Shown here one piece after another: positions 32,401 to 41,450 of a DNA stretch of 64,000 nucleotides. The stretch's first letter is position 1; every line of letters begins with the position of its first letter. This DNA comes from Favolaschia claudopus (taxonomy: Eukaryota > Basidiomycota > Agaricomycetes > Agaricales > Mycenaceae). The position numbers and the translations under genes are program-made. The DNA lies in NCBI GenBank assembly GCA_037176885.1, contig JAWWNJ010000002.1:62001-126000 (forward strand), read 5' to 3'. The notes below the pieces were generated by a model. That model saw only the letters and a list, made by a program, of their open reading frames with translations, ran no database searches and was not told the DNA's origin.

Positions 32401-32807
32401 GAGACTGGAAGGCCACGGTATATAGCTTCAAGATCCATCGTAGCACCATACAGCTTGTCGAGGAGGAGAATCCAGTTCAGAACGACTTGATGACGAGTTG
32501 CTAGTATTCCTGTAGGGTTACATAGCACCCGTAGCTCCTCATGAGCGAATGTTTGCGAGCTGTATGCTTTGATATGTGGGAAGGCAAGATCGAGGAGCTG
32601 TCCGAGCGTCGGCACCACATTCTGAATAGCTTTGACAAGTTCTGGGTGCAGCATAAATCCACCATGCCGTAGGGAGATGTGGGATGGAAGAAGGACATGC
32701 TTGACGATGGAGGAACAGGTCTGCTGGAGTGATAGCATTCCAATCTCAGGTTGGGGAGACGTAGTATATTTTGACCAAATGAAATCCAAAGTGTAAGGGT
32801 CCGCCAT
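29445..32807 (-). CDS. Long unrecognised retrotransposon ORF with iterated ELGG motifs
   Basis: From an ATG at 32,807 the frame is open for 1,120 codons and ends just before the repeat modules; it is the first ORF after the inferred 5' LTR. Residues about 1-175 look helical and globular ('DFIWSKYTT...VKHVLLPSH...LRVLCNPTG'). From about 200 to 540 the text is Ser/Pro-rich and punctuated by seven '[VA]xE[LF]GG[RQ]'-type motifs, each encoded by a near-identical CTTGGGGGGC-type run. The C-terminal part (about 680-1,120) is built of diverged 130-160-residue repeats with the theme 'LLTxF...LVRxIVRT'. No zinc knuckle, protease, RT or integrase is visible. It may be a Gag-like protein of a new non-autonomous family. 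Translation is inferred only from the open frame. Confidence 0.5.
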   Translation of the reverse strand: MADPYTLDFIWSKYTTSPQPEIGMLSLQQTCSSIVKHVLLPSHISLRHGGFMLHPELVKAIQNVVPTLGQLLDLAFPHIKAYSSQTFAHEELRVLCNPTGILATRHQVVLNWILLLDKLYGATMDLEAIYRGLPVSTSLRPSCLGSCIKFLPVDLRVMLPQTLLAQFDVTARDRLAGSCRAPWFPPLPPTSPRVADQDVVELGGQRRGIGVKAEDCKGYVSIYDRIQHLKTEHLANLKGGKRLHQLACSTSSSASPPSTSSSFSPSIPSLSPAPSCAKRQGTVELGGRSLSQLDLREDKAHSPPSRCSNSSPSPAPCSASSESTVELGGRNIDQIVIDDTTSQLTRNDHATSSPSHHFPLPSAPPSFDKRAAVDSRRRHGSSLPMELGGQIVRQQLINVDKADRLTSDELEPGHFTSSPSVSGFLATSCSNATDTRNVSQLGGRVRADETYASRPSQPSMEEGGGHVVNTNMGVVNTPIPSPHLASTPSRQGFPELSPSRAGSGGRIDPTASSAVEFGGLDGMHQRCPNVNEETLTLHETSAVQFSPTALDVISCRAMERVEGLDLKPGHALNLDRKGIASAKSVERSDETPLTGSSVSLISLARAPSIRQGTFEFDDHRTQGSSGIHQEYANSDTNSGILTKATPSLSLPKSPPRASHKESAMRIRLLGTGIDELGSSRKESLLTTRFLFLFATPRPPLHPGIKLVTDEREDSTIASVVRLKGQVAPTASRFGLALGDVSSANEKASTNGLLLTSFQAPAGLYSVLGLFTWTLFSTIVRSTDIADLERTRQRDLDGNDERRAVDADAQLVKNGMLWILKTATASYGDETESGVTTVDNGGISKATVTRNKRTHDRDASNAHFSESVKALLSFKPLPLDAAVNTVKIVCVSQVNGVSDDVAGLLTFSLTRLLFLVRVIVPTNSCAVVTGRPKLDLLDFALVRAIVRTKQNSSSAKSVQIMEDMGLTDISYVPSRLLVGQQLSTAGVPLVEAPPSSKLPSRAPATASTFEGRELAEVTSVRAAKPDRGCLAAPQRVPVNANVVELLTLFQSPSHSLELAVVLENLRRAYLLQWISWLSCSLARSYGHGLALTSWRGRNEAQNSRVIDPRTVRRAWHGNGKE

Positions 32808-32869
32808 GATGGAGGGAGATCCAATGAGATCCAGCCAGGGGGTTACGACAGTTCCCAATGTGTCCACTT

Positions 32870-33330
32870 TGTAAGGCTCCAGGAGCGCTTACGAGGGTCA
32901 CTGTCTAACGGTATCCCTGGCGGGAGTGGAAAAGCCTTATTTTGTGGTGAAGACCCTTTCTTGAACGGTCAAGCTCGCAGAAAACTACAGAGAGTCGAAT
33001 TCTCAAGCTCTCAGGCGTAGTTCTCTTCAATCCTTCGAAAACGAGAGGACTGGAGTCGACTGAGAGGGTGATCTGTAAAGATCAGTGGAAACAGCTGTAT
33101 AAGTCAGAGAAGTAATGCCTCGCGCCTAGAGCCTCAATTAGAGCCTAGGCAAGGCAAAGATACGACTATCCAGCACCCGTGCCTCTCACAGAGCTTCGGA
33201 GTTACTCAACGAAAGCTAAGGAGGCGAATTGGGTGATTTGGTAGAGGTAAAGATGATAATGATCATGTGACCTGAGTACATGTGACTTGTAGCTAAAAGA
33301 GTAAAGAAAATACGTATATGATACCTTACA
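32870..33330 (-). repeat. LTR (5' LTR in the inferred orientation)
   Basis: 461 bp, near-identical to 17,677-18,137 and followed by the target duplication CCCGC. On the minus strand it opens TGTAAGGTATCATATACG, an AT-rich start that could hold the promoter. Confidence 0.9.
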
Positions 33331-33335
33331 CCCGC

Positions 33336-34318
33336 AAGGTCCAGGCAGTATACATGCCCCCTGCTGGCGAGCAGCTGCTGGAGGATGAGGAGAAACGGGA
33401 CAGCGAAATTGTGGCGCCAAATGCGGAAGAGGTTAAGATTTACCTGCCATCTGAATTACTGACGCGAAGGAGGGAGAGTTGTGGAAAGCAACTGCGCGAA
33501 AAGGAGGCGCTTTTGCGGCGGGGGATGCTCAGAGACTGCATCGCAAAATTGTGTCGGTCGCTGCTTGCGAAGCACCCATGAGGGGGCTGTTGGGCAACGG
33601 GGAACAACGAGGGCTGCGACATTGGTGCAGCGGGTGCAGGAAAGAATTGACTGGGTTGCGAAGGAGTACAAACGCTCACGAGACGCGCTTGTGGCGTTGG
33701 TGGAGGTAGAGAGAGTTGCGGCCAGAGGACTTGCGTGTGGAGGAAGAAGTGGAGGAGGACACCGGCGCTCGACGAAGATTGGGCCTAGTTGGATCTCAGA
33801 CACGAGAACGTCGTATTTCCAAAGCCGCGGGGAAGAAATCGAAGGAAAAGGGCAAGAAGAAGAAGCATAACAAGGAGATGTCTTGGATATGGACGAGCGG
33901 AGGAGGACCAGGTGAGGAGGAGGTAGAATTGAGGGACGGTATGTAACAGCCGTGTTTTGAAGTATTCATGTGCTGACAAACTGTATCGGTGCGGGTGGAG
34001 TGGTCGAAGGCAAAGGCGCGGCGGGATTGTTGGGCGGAGGAGGTAGAGTTATTGCGGGAAGAGATACGCCGCGTCTTGAGATTTCTTGCATGGCGCGCGG
34101 GGTGGTGGGAGGAACGGGTTCTAGCGAACCGAGAGGTGAGAGAGGACGTGAGGGCGGGGATGCGCGCGTATGCCGCGCGTCAGGCCTCAATGGTACGGCA
34201 AATTGGGCGGCGGTTCAGGAGCGCTTGGGACACTTCAGCTTCAGAACCAGTTCGGGTGGCAGTAGAGGAAGACAGAGCAAGCGAGGATTTTGTGGAGCTA
34301 GCATTAGAGCTGTCGTAG
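33336..34318 (+). pseudogene. Second KDZ transposase, 3' segment
   Basis: Resumes in the same codon frame as 17,676 ('KVQAVYMPPAGEQLL') and follows the C-terminal KDZ text: 'YLPSELL', a charged helical part, 'MSWIWTSGG' at 33,880-33,906, an intron near 33,940-33,985, then 'VRVEWSKAKARRDCWAEEVELLREEIRR' type sequence to the stop at 34,318. Compared with the intact copy, the middle is shortened and shifted in frame near 33,560-33,600 and 33,710-33,720, so the gene was already decaying or has decayed since the insertion. Confidence 0.75.
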
Positions 34319-34986
34319 ACACACCAAATATTTAATTGCCATTTCGAGCAGCATGGCGTTGTTGTGCCCAAAAAGGGTCGCTACCGAATATAGGTTCTCC
34401 TCCGAGACAGGTGATGGCCGACAGTTTCTCCAGATCACTGATGCAGGTGTTGGCCGTGAGTGGCGCGCTGCGAGAAATGAGTGAGCATTAGGTTCTGGCA
34501 GGGACTGGCTAGAGACAGGCGAGAAAGGTAAATAGAGGGCTTATATGGTTCACTCAGAGCCTGGCTAGCAACGGGCAAATAAACAATTTACACTTTGGCT
34601 AGAGCCAGGAGTGTAGGTTATTTTATACTTCAACTGTTGATTTATAACTACAATTGCTTTAAGTAGAACCATAGCAAACATGAAGTTCGATGTTGAACTT
34701 CAACTTCGCAAACTGCGAGTGGTGAACCTGTGGATTGTATCTGCTTGTTCTGCTTCTAGCAGGAGCCTCTTTGCTTTTGCTATATAGTGTTCTTCCTACC
34801 TGCCGATACCTGGCAACACGTACGTTTTCACTGAGCAGACCAGCTGATGGCTGATTGCATCACAGTTTGCTGCAACCAGTAAATAAAAGGCAACTAGCGA
34901 AGTATAGCATCTGTGTCTATGGTCAAGTTCAGCTTATGAATGAGAAATTCACAGAACATGTATTTTCTGAGCTGAAAATATCCAGC
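34319..34986. other. Non-coding DNA after the KDZ remnant
   Basis: No ORF or recognised repeat. Around 34,490-34,610 a loose repeat 'GGCTAGAGACAGG / GGCTAGCAACGGG / GGCTAGAGCCAGG' occurs three times. Confidence 0.35.
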
Positions 34987-35077
34987 GGCTAGATGGCTGA
35001 GTGGTTAAGGTGCTAGTTTCAGGTTTTGTCTCACCTACTAGCCTGGATAGGTGTGGGTTCAAATCCCACTCCAATCA
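34987..35077 (+). tRNA. Degenerate tRNA-Leu(CAG) copy
   Basis: Same architecture as the locus at 36,545: anticodon stem CTAGT/ACTAG, anticodon CAG with a short intron, long variable arm and T arm GTGGG-TTCAAAT-CCCAC. The acceptor GGCTAGA/TCCAATC has two mismatches, so this is probably a pseudogene. The upstream 25 bp also resemble those of the second locus, so a segment, not only the tRNA, was duplicated. Confidence 0.55.
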
Positions 35078-36544
35078 TGTACTGTTGATTGAACTTCTCA
35101 GAGGATTCATATTGAGACCTTCGTTGACTGAGTGCAAGTCAAGCTCATCCAGATTGGTAAAAGTATCTGTAACTTCAAATAGATTTTCCTCTACATAAAG
35201 TCATATATGTATGTACATAAAGTCATAATAAATAGTACATGCATGTGAAAATTCTCTAGCTTTGTCAGGGTAACCTCCGCTCCGCTCCCTCCGGCTCGGA
35301 CCGCACCTGCAACCAAGCTTGTGATTACTGTCGGGCCAACTGTGCCCGAGTCATGTGATAGTTGTAGGGACTATATAGCTAGACTCCTGACGTGGGAGAA
35401 TCCATTCCTGTCTTCTCTTTGGATTCTCCCTCGTCACGTGAGTGCCTGTACTATCGTAGTGTACTTCTATTTATCTTTGGATTCTCGCTCGTCAGGACTC
35501 TTGAGTCAGCTCGAGCCTTGCGGTTGCCCTTACAAGCTCGATCTTCTGAGTCAACATCTACCTCCATTGGTTCAATATACTCAAGCAAGCTCAAGTCAGA
35601 GGAAAGTGAGCTAACCAAGAGATCTATACACACCTGTGGAGCTATAGCAGCTACCTCATCAGAATCACTTTCGAGGTCGAGCTTGTTTATTGGTGGAAGA
35701 GCCAGTTGCAGTTGTCAAGCGCATGGGAACTGCTCGGATAGATGGCTGCACATCTGCTTGTGGGTGGTGGTAGGTTCTTTGTGATACCTTCTTTTCGCCA
35801 TTGCACTTCTCCTCACATTTGCACAACCAATCTGGGGCCGACTGGCCTGGATCCAGTGGAAAGACATAGATAGCCATCCTTATAACTTTCATACATTGAA
35901 CTACAACACACTCTAGTTCAATATCCTACACCAGAAACTACGCAGGAGACCTACCTCTAGGCGAGAGATGGTGATTGCGATAAGGTGAGGTAGTTTGATT
36001 GCCATCGATAAAGAATCTGGGAGCGAATGGCTGCTTCGAGCATTCTATTTCAAATCATGTCAATCCAACCGACTTTTGACTGGGATTGAATGGTTAACAT
36101 CATAGTTCCAATGAAATTTTATATGTGTGTCGCATTTCCATGCTTGAAATTGAATGAAATCAAGACATTTATTATGGACAGCAAGTTCTCTGGTTGCGCT
36201 AGATTCCAACTCAATGTGGCACAAAACAGATTCCCTTTTGACTGCAGACAATAGATCTTGTTGACTACTGGCAACAAAACTTGTTGACACAGATGATAGA
36301 CCTCAAAATGAGGTTGTAAGTCAATGTGGAGTCAAAATGACTTGCCGACTGGAATCAATTTTGAGACCTAATCCGAGCCTTTTTGAGCTCAAAGCAGGAG
36401 TTCAATTGAGACTCACAGGTGAGATTGTATTTGCCTAAGACTTCAGTTTGTATTGGCAGTGTAAGCAGACACTAATTGGGGAGTAACAAAGAAATTCTTA
36501 GAGATCTTTTGGACATTATCTTTCTGAGCTAAAATTATTAAAAT
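35078..36544. other. Non-coding DNA between the two tRNA-Leu loci
   Basis: Apart from the possible Cys-cluster fragment (35,690-35,890) I see no gene. A short imperfect repeat, 'TTTGGATTCTC(C/G)CTCGTCA', occurs near 35,420 and 35,477. Confidence 0.35.
35690..35890 (-). pseudogene. Possible Cys-cluster fragment of a Tnp2/CACTA-type transposon protein
   Basis: A minus-strand frame reads 'LCKCEEKCNGEKKVSQRTYHH', that is C-x-C-x3-C followed by V-S-x-R-T-Y and H. Agaric CACTA (Tnp2) transposon proteins start with a similar C-x-C-x2-C...VS..T...H cluster. A second frame at 35,630-35,451 (minus) gives the acidic 'EPMEVDVDSED', of the type that follows in such proteins. No transposase core is present. 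This is a weak, partial match. Confidence 0.3.
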
Positions 36545-36636
36545 GGTTGGATGGCCGAGTGGTTAAGGCGCTAGTTTCAGGTTTTAGCTCACCTTACTAG
36601 TCTGAAAGGGCGTGGGTTCGAATCCCACTCCAATCA
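36545..36636 (+). tRNA. tRNA-Leu (CAG), with a short intron
   Basis: Acceptor GGTTGGA/TCCAATC pairs over all seven positions (one G-U), D arm GCCGAGTGGTTAAGGC, anticodon stem CTAGT/ACTAG with anticodon CAG after TT, a 13-base intron next to position 37, an 11-base variable arm, and T arm GTGGG-TTCGAAT-CCCAC. All A and B box positions are conserved. It should decode CUG leucine codons. Confidence 0.82.
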
Positions 36637-36930
36637 TGTAGCTCCCATAGAGTCCTTTTTGTTGTCTTCGTTGATTTCTTTTTTCTCTTTGTTTCCCTTG
36701 CCCTCTCGGAGCATCATCCTCACAAGCAAATCACTCTTGAGTTTACTGCAAAGCTTCGTTATTGTATTATATATGTACGCTAAAGCCTAAAGCCACTAGA
36801 AAACAAGTTTGGTAATACATGTAGAACCCAATTGACAACAAAAGACGACATACAATGAGTAGGTTAATTGTACAGTATTGCATGCATTGAGAGAGAAGAT
36901 GAAAATGCCAAAAGAGAAACCAATGTGATA

Positions 36931-39900
36931 TTACCACCCCCGCTCATGATAATCCGACATGTTAGCCCAACTGAGATTCCGCACAAGTTTCTTCTTCGTC
37001 CCATCGGGCGATGAATCCACTGGAGGAATTGGGTCGGGCTGTTCCATTTCAGGTGGCCGTGGGGTCACCCGTACAAGGTTCTTCTCCGGCTGACGGCCGC
37101 CCAAGCCTTGGATAGAAACCATGGCAGCGCTGGGAACATTCACAGTGCTCTTCGTCCGACGAGGCTGCGGCCCAACCGTATCTGTTCGGCTCAGTTTACG
37201 CTGCCACAGCAGGTTGTGCCGCAAGCTCTCGCTCATCTCGTTGCGCAGCATCTGTTGACGGGTGGTACGTGGGGTCGAGGGCGGTGCGGGGGCGGGAAGG
37301 TGATAAACGAAGCCGACGGGTGCGGCCGACATTGAACGATTTGGCGGTGGCTGAGCTACATGATCAGGAGCAACGTTATGTTGGTTGGCAGCGGCGGCCC
37401 ATGGTACGACACCGGCTTGTTCATATAGTCGACGACGTTCTGATTCTGAACCTTCGACGCCGTTGGGACCACTGGTACCGTTGGGTTTGGTGCGGGAAAG
37501 AAAGACGCGAAGTTTTTCTTGGGCAGCACTTTGCGAAAGCTGCCCTTCATCACGACTCTTGCCTTTTCCACGCGCGTCGGCATCCGATTCGTCGTCGTCG
37601 TCGAACTCTGTTTCCGCAGGCGGACCTTTCGGCCGGTAACCTCCACTGCGTCCCGCGCTTGTACTGCCCGCTTGCACGGCGGAGCTACCGCTCGCCACAG
37701 GAGCAGCTGCACCCTCAACCAGGGCGTTGGGTCCAACGCTAACGACAGGCTGAGCAACGGAGCTTTTCCCGAACGACCCGCTCGTGCCCGCACTGCCAGA
37801 CCCACCAAAGTGCGGTGGCAACGCACTGCTTGACAACGCGCGAGCCATTCCGGGGCGACGAGGCGGTGGCGCAGGCTGCTGCTTGATCGGCGGCAGTACA
37901 TTTACTTGAGCAGTTGGCTGGCGTGATGGGTGTGGCTGCTGAACGGCAGTAGCAGGCGTTGGTGGAATGGGCGAGAGCTCCGCACCTCCAGCCGCTGAAG
38001 GAGGACGGGCAGAGCTCATCTGTAGCCCCAAGCCGTTGAACCCTCCAGGTCGTGCACGGAGCGAGGGAACGCCATTTTGCTGCTGAAGTTGCTGCTGCTG
38101 CTGATGATATTGCTCCGCTACACCTGACTGTGACTGGCGGCCGGAACCAAGAAGCATGGATAGACCACCAGGTTGCGCACCCCGCAAGGCGAGTGAGGTT
38201 TTCATAACTAACCCGCGGAGCTTTGGCGAAGAGCTCGCGCTGGCGCTGCGCCTCGAGCATTACGGTTGAGAGAGCTGTCGCGCTCATAGTAGCCTTCAAT
38301 GCACGGGAAGTGCGAGCATTTTGCGCAGAAGTTGTGTGATGGTGTTTTGCCTGGCCACCCGCCAATGAAGGCAGATGACCAGCAGAGCGATGCGTCGGGA
38401 GCGGCCTTGGATCGTTGCCGTTGGCGTGAATTCCACCAGTGCTGCTAACACGGGAAAGCCCCAGTTGTGAAGGGGGTCTCTCCTGCAGCGCAGGGGACGG
38501 TGCCTTGGCCTTGGCAGGTCGAGGTGCTTCCATGATCTCGCTCTCATCCTCCCAATCCTCTTCATCATCCTGCTCTGTATCCTCCGCCTCTCCTCCAACA
38601 CTCCCAATAGCTGCGCTCTCAGAATCTGTCCATTCACCATCCTCCTCGCCGTCCTCATCGCCATCTTCCTCATCACTTGTCTGCAAGACAACCTTTCGTC
38701 CCGTCCCTGCACCCATTGTTCGCTCCACCAGCGCTGTGGCAGCAGCTAGTTCTGACGGTAGACCAAGTGCACCGAACTGTTGCGTACCACTTCCTGCTTT
38801 TCCCTGGGCCGCTAATGAAGTGCGACCTTTCCGTGACCGCGATCGCGATTGTTGACTTCTTACAGCGTTCGCCGAAGGCTGCTTTCCTCTGGCGCGCCGA
38901 CGAACCTGAGATGAGGAAGTCGTACGCGAGCTTACGGAACGTGCATCATCAACCTCTGCAGCGCTGGTGGCCGGCGCGACATTGGGTCGACCATTAACTC
39001 GCGTTTCGGTCCGAGGAGTCATCTTACGAATTGTTTGAACAAGAGAACACGAACGAAATCAAAGTAAGCTCACCTCCAACCCCAAACCAAGACTGCGAAG
39101 AGACGGAGCGGTCGCTGTGCGCGAAAGTTTTGTTTGCGATTGTGGTTGTTGCTGTTGAGTGGGTTGAGCGGCGGGCAGAGGTTGTTGCAGGGGCGGTTTC
39201 TTTAAATCTCGGGGCGGTTCTTGTATTGGTGGTTGTCTTGAATCTGGAATCTTCTTCTTCTCGTCAACTTCAGCCTCAGCTGAACTCCGTCCCGCATTCT
39301 TCGCCTGCCCACGTCCCCGCGCATCGCCGCGCTCAGTGCCGTGTATGAAAATGGTCTGCGGGTCACCGCCCTCGCCCGAGCTATTGCTGCTGCTGCTGCT
39401 TCCGCTGGAGCGAGATCTGAGCTCTTCACCGTCATTGTCGTAGGAAGTACTCGTTTCGCTCGAATGGGAGGAGCTTTGAGAACGCCTGCCTGAAACCGCG
39501 CGAGGGTCCAAAAAGAACTTGCTTCCGGTATTACGAAGATTAGGTTTCGATGCTTGAGCGTGTCCGTTGGGATGATGGCCAGGAGAGCGACCACCAAGGG
39601 GTAATATATGCGTGGACTGTGGTGCATAAGCGGCCTGTGGTGCCTGTGCATCGACAGGAGAGAAGACAGGCGAACCCATGCCTCGAGTTGCGGAGCGAGG
39701 TAAGAATAACGGACCTGGAGGGTCGCGCCTCGTCTGAATACTAGGTTCGGTGGAAGCAGGCAGAATACGAGCTGGTGGTGCGAGAACCCGCGCAGGAGGT
39801 GTAGACGGAGCAAGTAGGGGCGTGGCGGGGGGCGTGGGATGGGGGGTAAGATTAGGCGTAGGAGTCAGAACCATGATCTTCGGGAGCTCAACTTCGGGAG

Positions 39901-40551
39901 AATCTCGTCGGGAGCTAGGGGCTTCTTCAACGGCAATGGAGACTCGGGAGGATGAAGCGGAGCCAGAGCTGTCCGAAGAGCTACTAGACGCGGGAGTCGG
40001 ATACAGACCAGTCTTCTTCGAGGCAAGTCGGAGTTCGGTAAGATTCTTAGGGAGTGCATGAGGAATCATTTCGGCAATGATGCGTCCTGCAGGTCGTACA
40101 GAGGGCGACGCTAAGTGAATCGATCAGCGAAGTGATTAGATGAAGACTAGAGATATGAATGTTTACGCTTTCTGGGAGAGATATGAAAAAAGGACGAAGA
40201 CAAGGTTGCGGCAGCACGGCTGCTTGTATTAGGTTTATCGGTGTATTTTATGGCACCGGAATCTTCGCTACAGAGGGATTCCGGGGTCGGGGGGCATGTA
40301 CGGTCAGGGAGACATGCTTTCTGCACAGAATCCCGGGAGGTGAGACGCCAGGAGATATTCTCGAGACGCGGGCCGTCCTGCAGCGAATTCTTGCACTTGG
40401 AGAAGACTGGCGAAAAAAAAATAGAAAGAGATGAATTCTATGAGGGATGAGAAATATGACGGGTCCACGGACCGAACCAAAGGTGAAGGGCGTCCTGAGA
40501 ATCGAGTGCGTCGGCAGAAACAGTGAGCAGAGACCCTCGGTTTGTACCCAT
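36931..40551 (-). CDS. AreA GATA-like / DUF3295 regulatory protein
   Basis: Exons 40,551-40,473, 40,406-40,302, 40,110-39,074, 39,022-38,213 and 38,133-36,931 give a 1,077-residue frame. The N-terminus contains the AreA GATA-like domain (PF08550): 'DALHLWFVFSKCKNSL' then 'DGPRLENISWRLTSRD'. The middle is Ser/Pro-rich with an acidic tract, and the C-terminus carries the DUF3295 signature 'TRQQMLRNEMSESLRHNLLW'. Such fungal proteins are linked to nitrogen or glucose repression control, mostly by domain homology; the exact role is unknown. The last junction is doubtful: a 79-bp GT-AG intron keeps the frame, but the skipped piece reads like conserved family sequence ('RVSYENLTR...GGLSMLL') if one G in a GGGG run (about 38,175-38,185) were absent. 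Confidence 0.75.
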
Positions 40552-41450
40552 GAAGGGTGGGGGCTGTTGGTGGCGACGTCGAAACAAGGGTGACTTGCAG
40601 TGGTGGTTGTAGAGAGAGCAAGATAACTCACCCACCTCGGCCCGACATCCCTGGGCCTTGATCCGTGAGCTCACCCCATCACCTGACTTTCGTGGCAGAT
40701 CACGCGGTAGCCATCAACTACTTCTGTCACGCAGTCACACAAAGGTCGCCGCGGGCTTGTTTCTACCACAACCGTCGTCGACGTTTGGACCCTGCTGAAC
40801 GAGTTCAACCAGTTCAACTATTGTCAAGGTCTCAGTCTCATATCCCTCTCTTGTCTCACTCACCTGTGCGATTCAATTATTTTGTTTCGATGTCTCTGTC
40901 TCAGTCGAGGTGTTTTGTGTCTCATACCTCACTCCGCTAATCACCACCACTCGATGGGTCTAACCGCCAACCTATAATCCCGCGCACGGTCATATGCCCC
41001 GCAATTTAGTCCGCCAACCTTCCCCTTTCATTCTTCCTCTCTTCGTCTGCTTCAACTCGTGTTCTACAGCCCTGTACACTAGTGCCAGATTTTGAGCACC
41101 GATGGCACGATGCAGGTAACCACCCAGCAGCCTGTATGTAGACAGTCAATTTCAGGGACACGAGGGACGGGATCAAACAGCACATATGATTAATGTCGCG
41201 TATTCTCGCGTATTCCGGCTTTTCACGTAACCGGAACTCGACGCCAACTTGGACCCACAACTCCACACTGAGCACCAGAAACAAAGGCACCCCATCAGAA
41301 CCCGTCGTTACACCACAAACAAACAATTAATATTAAAGTTATAACAACCATGTAAGTATTTGTACGGGTATGAATTAGACCAGAAACGAAAGCAAGGATT
41401 TGAACATTGACAACCGAACGCCCAGCGCTAGTTGTATTTCATGGCCAGGT
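40552..41450. other. Promoter/3'-region spacer
   Basis: Lies between the start of the AreA-like gene and the stop of RIC8, both on the minus strand. Short frames here have no coding support; a 5' untranslated part of the AreA-like gene probably lies at 40,552-40,700. Confidence 0.4.

Larger units (their letters stand above)
17677..33330 (-). mobile_element. LTR retrotransposon with a long novel ORF, inserted in the KDZ gene
   Basis: Two LTRs of 461 bp (17,677-18,137 and 32,870-33,330) differ at one position that I can see, start TGTAAGG and end CCTTACA, and are flanked by the same 5-bp duplication CCCGC (17,672-17,676 and 33,331-33,335). Removing the element restores the KDZ reading frame. 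Orientation is minus: a TGG-containing stretch suited to a primer-binding site follows the LTR at 32,870, a purine tract (GAGTGGGGGGCTC) precedes the LTR at 18,137, and the only long ORF runs that way. An 8.17-kb DNA transposon sits inside; without it the element is about 7.5 kb. I find no reverse transcriptase, protease or integrase, so it is non-autonomous but, judging from the LTRs, young. Confidence 0.88.
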
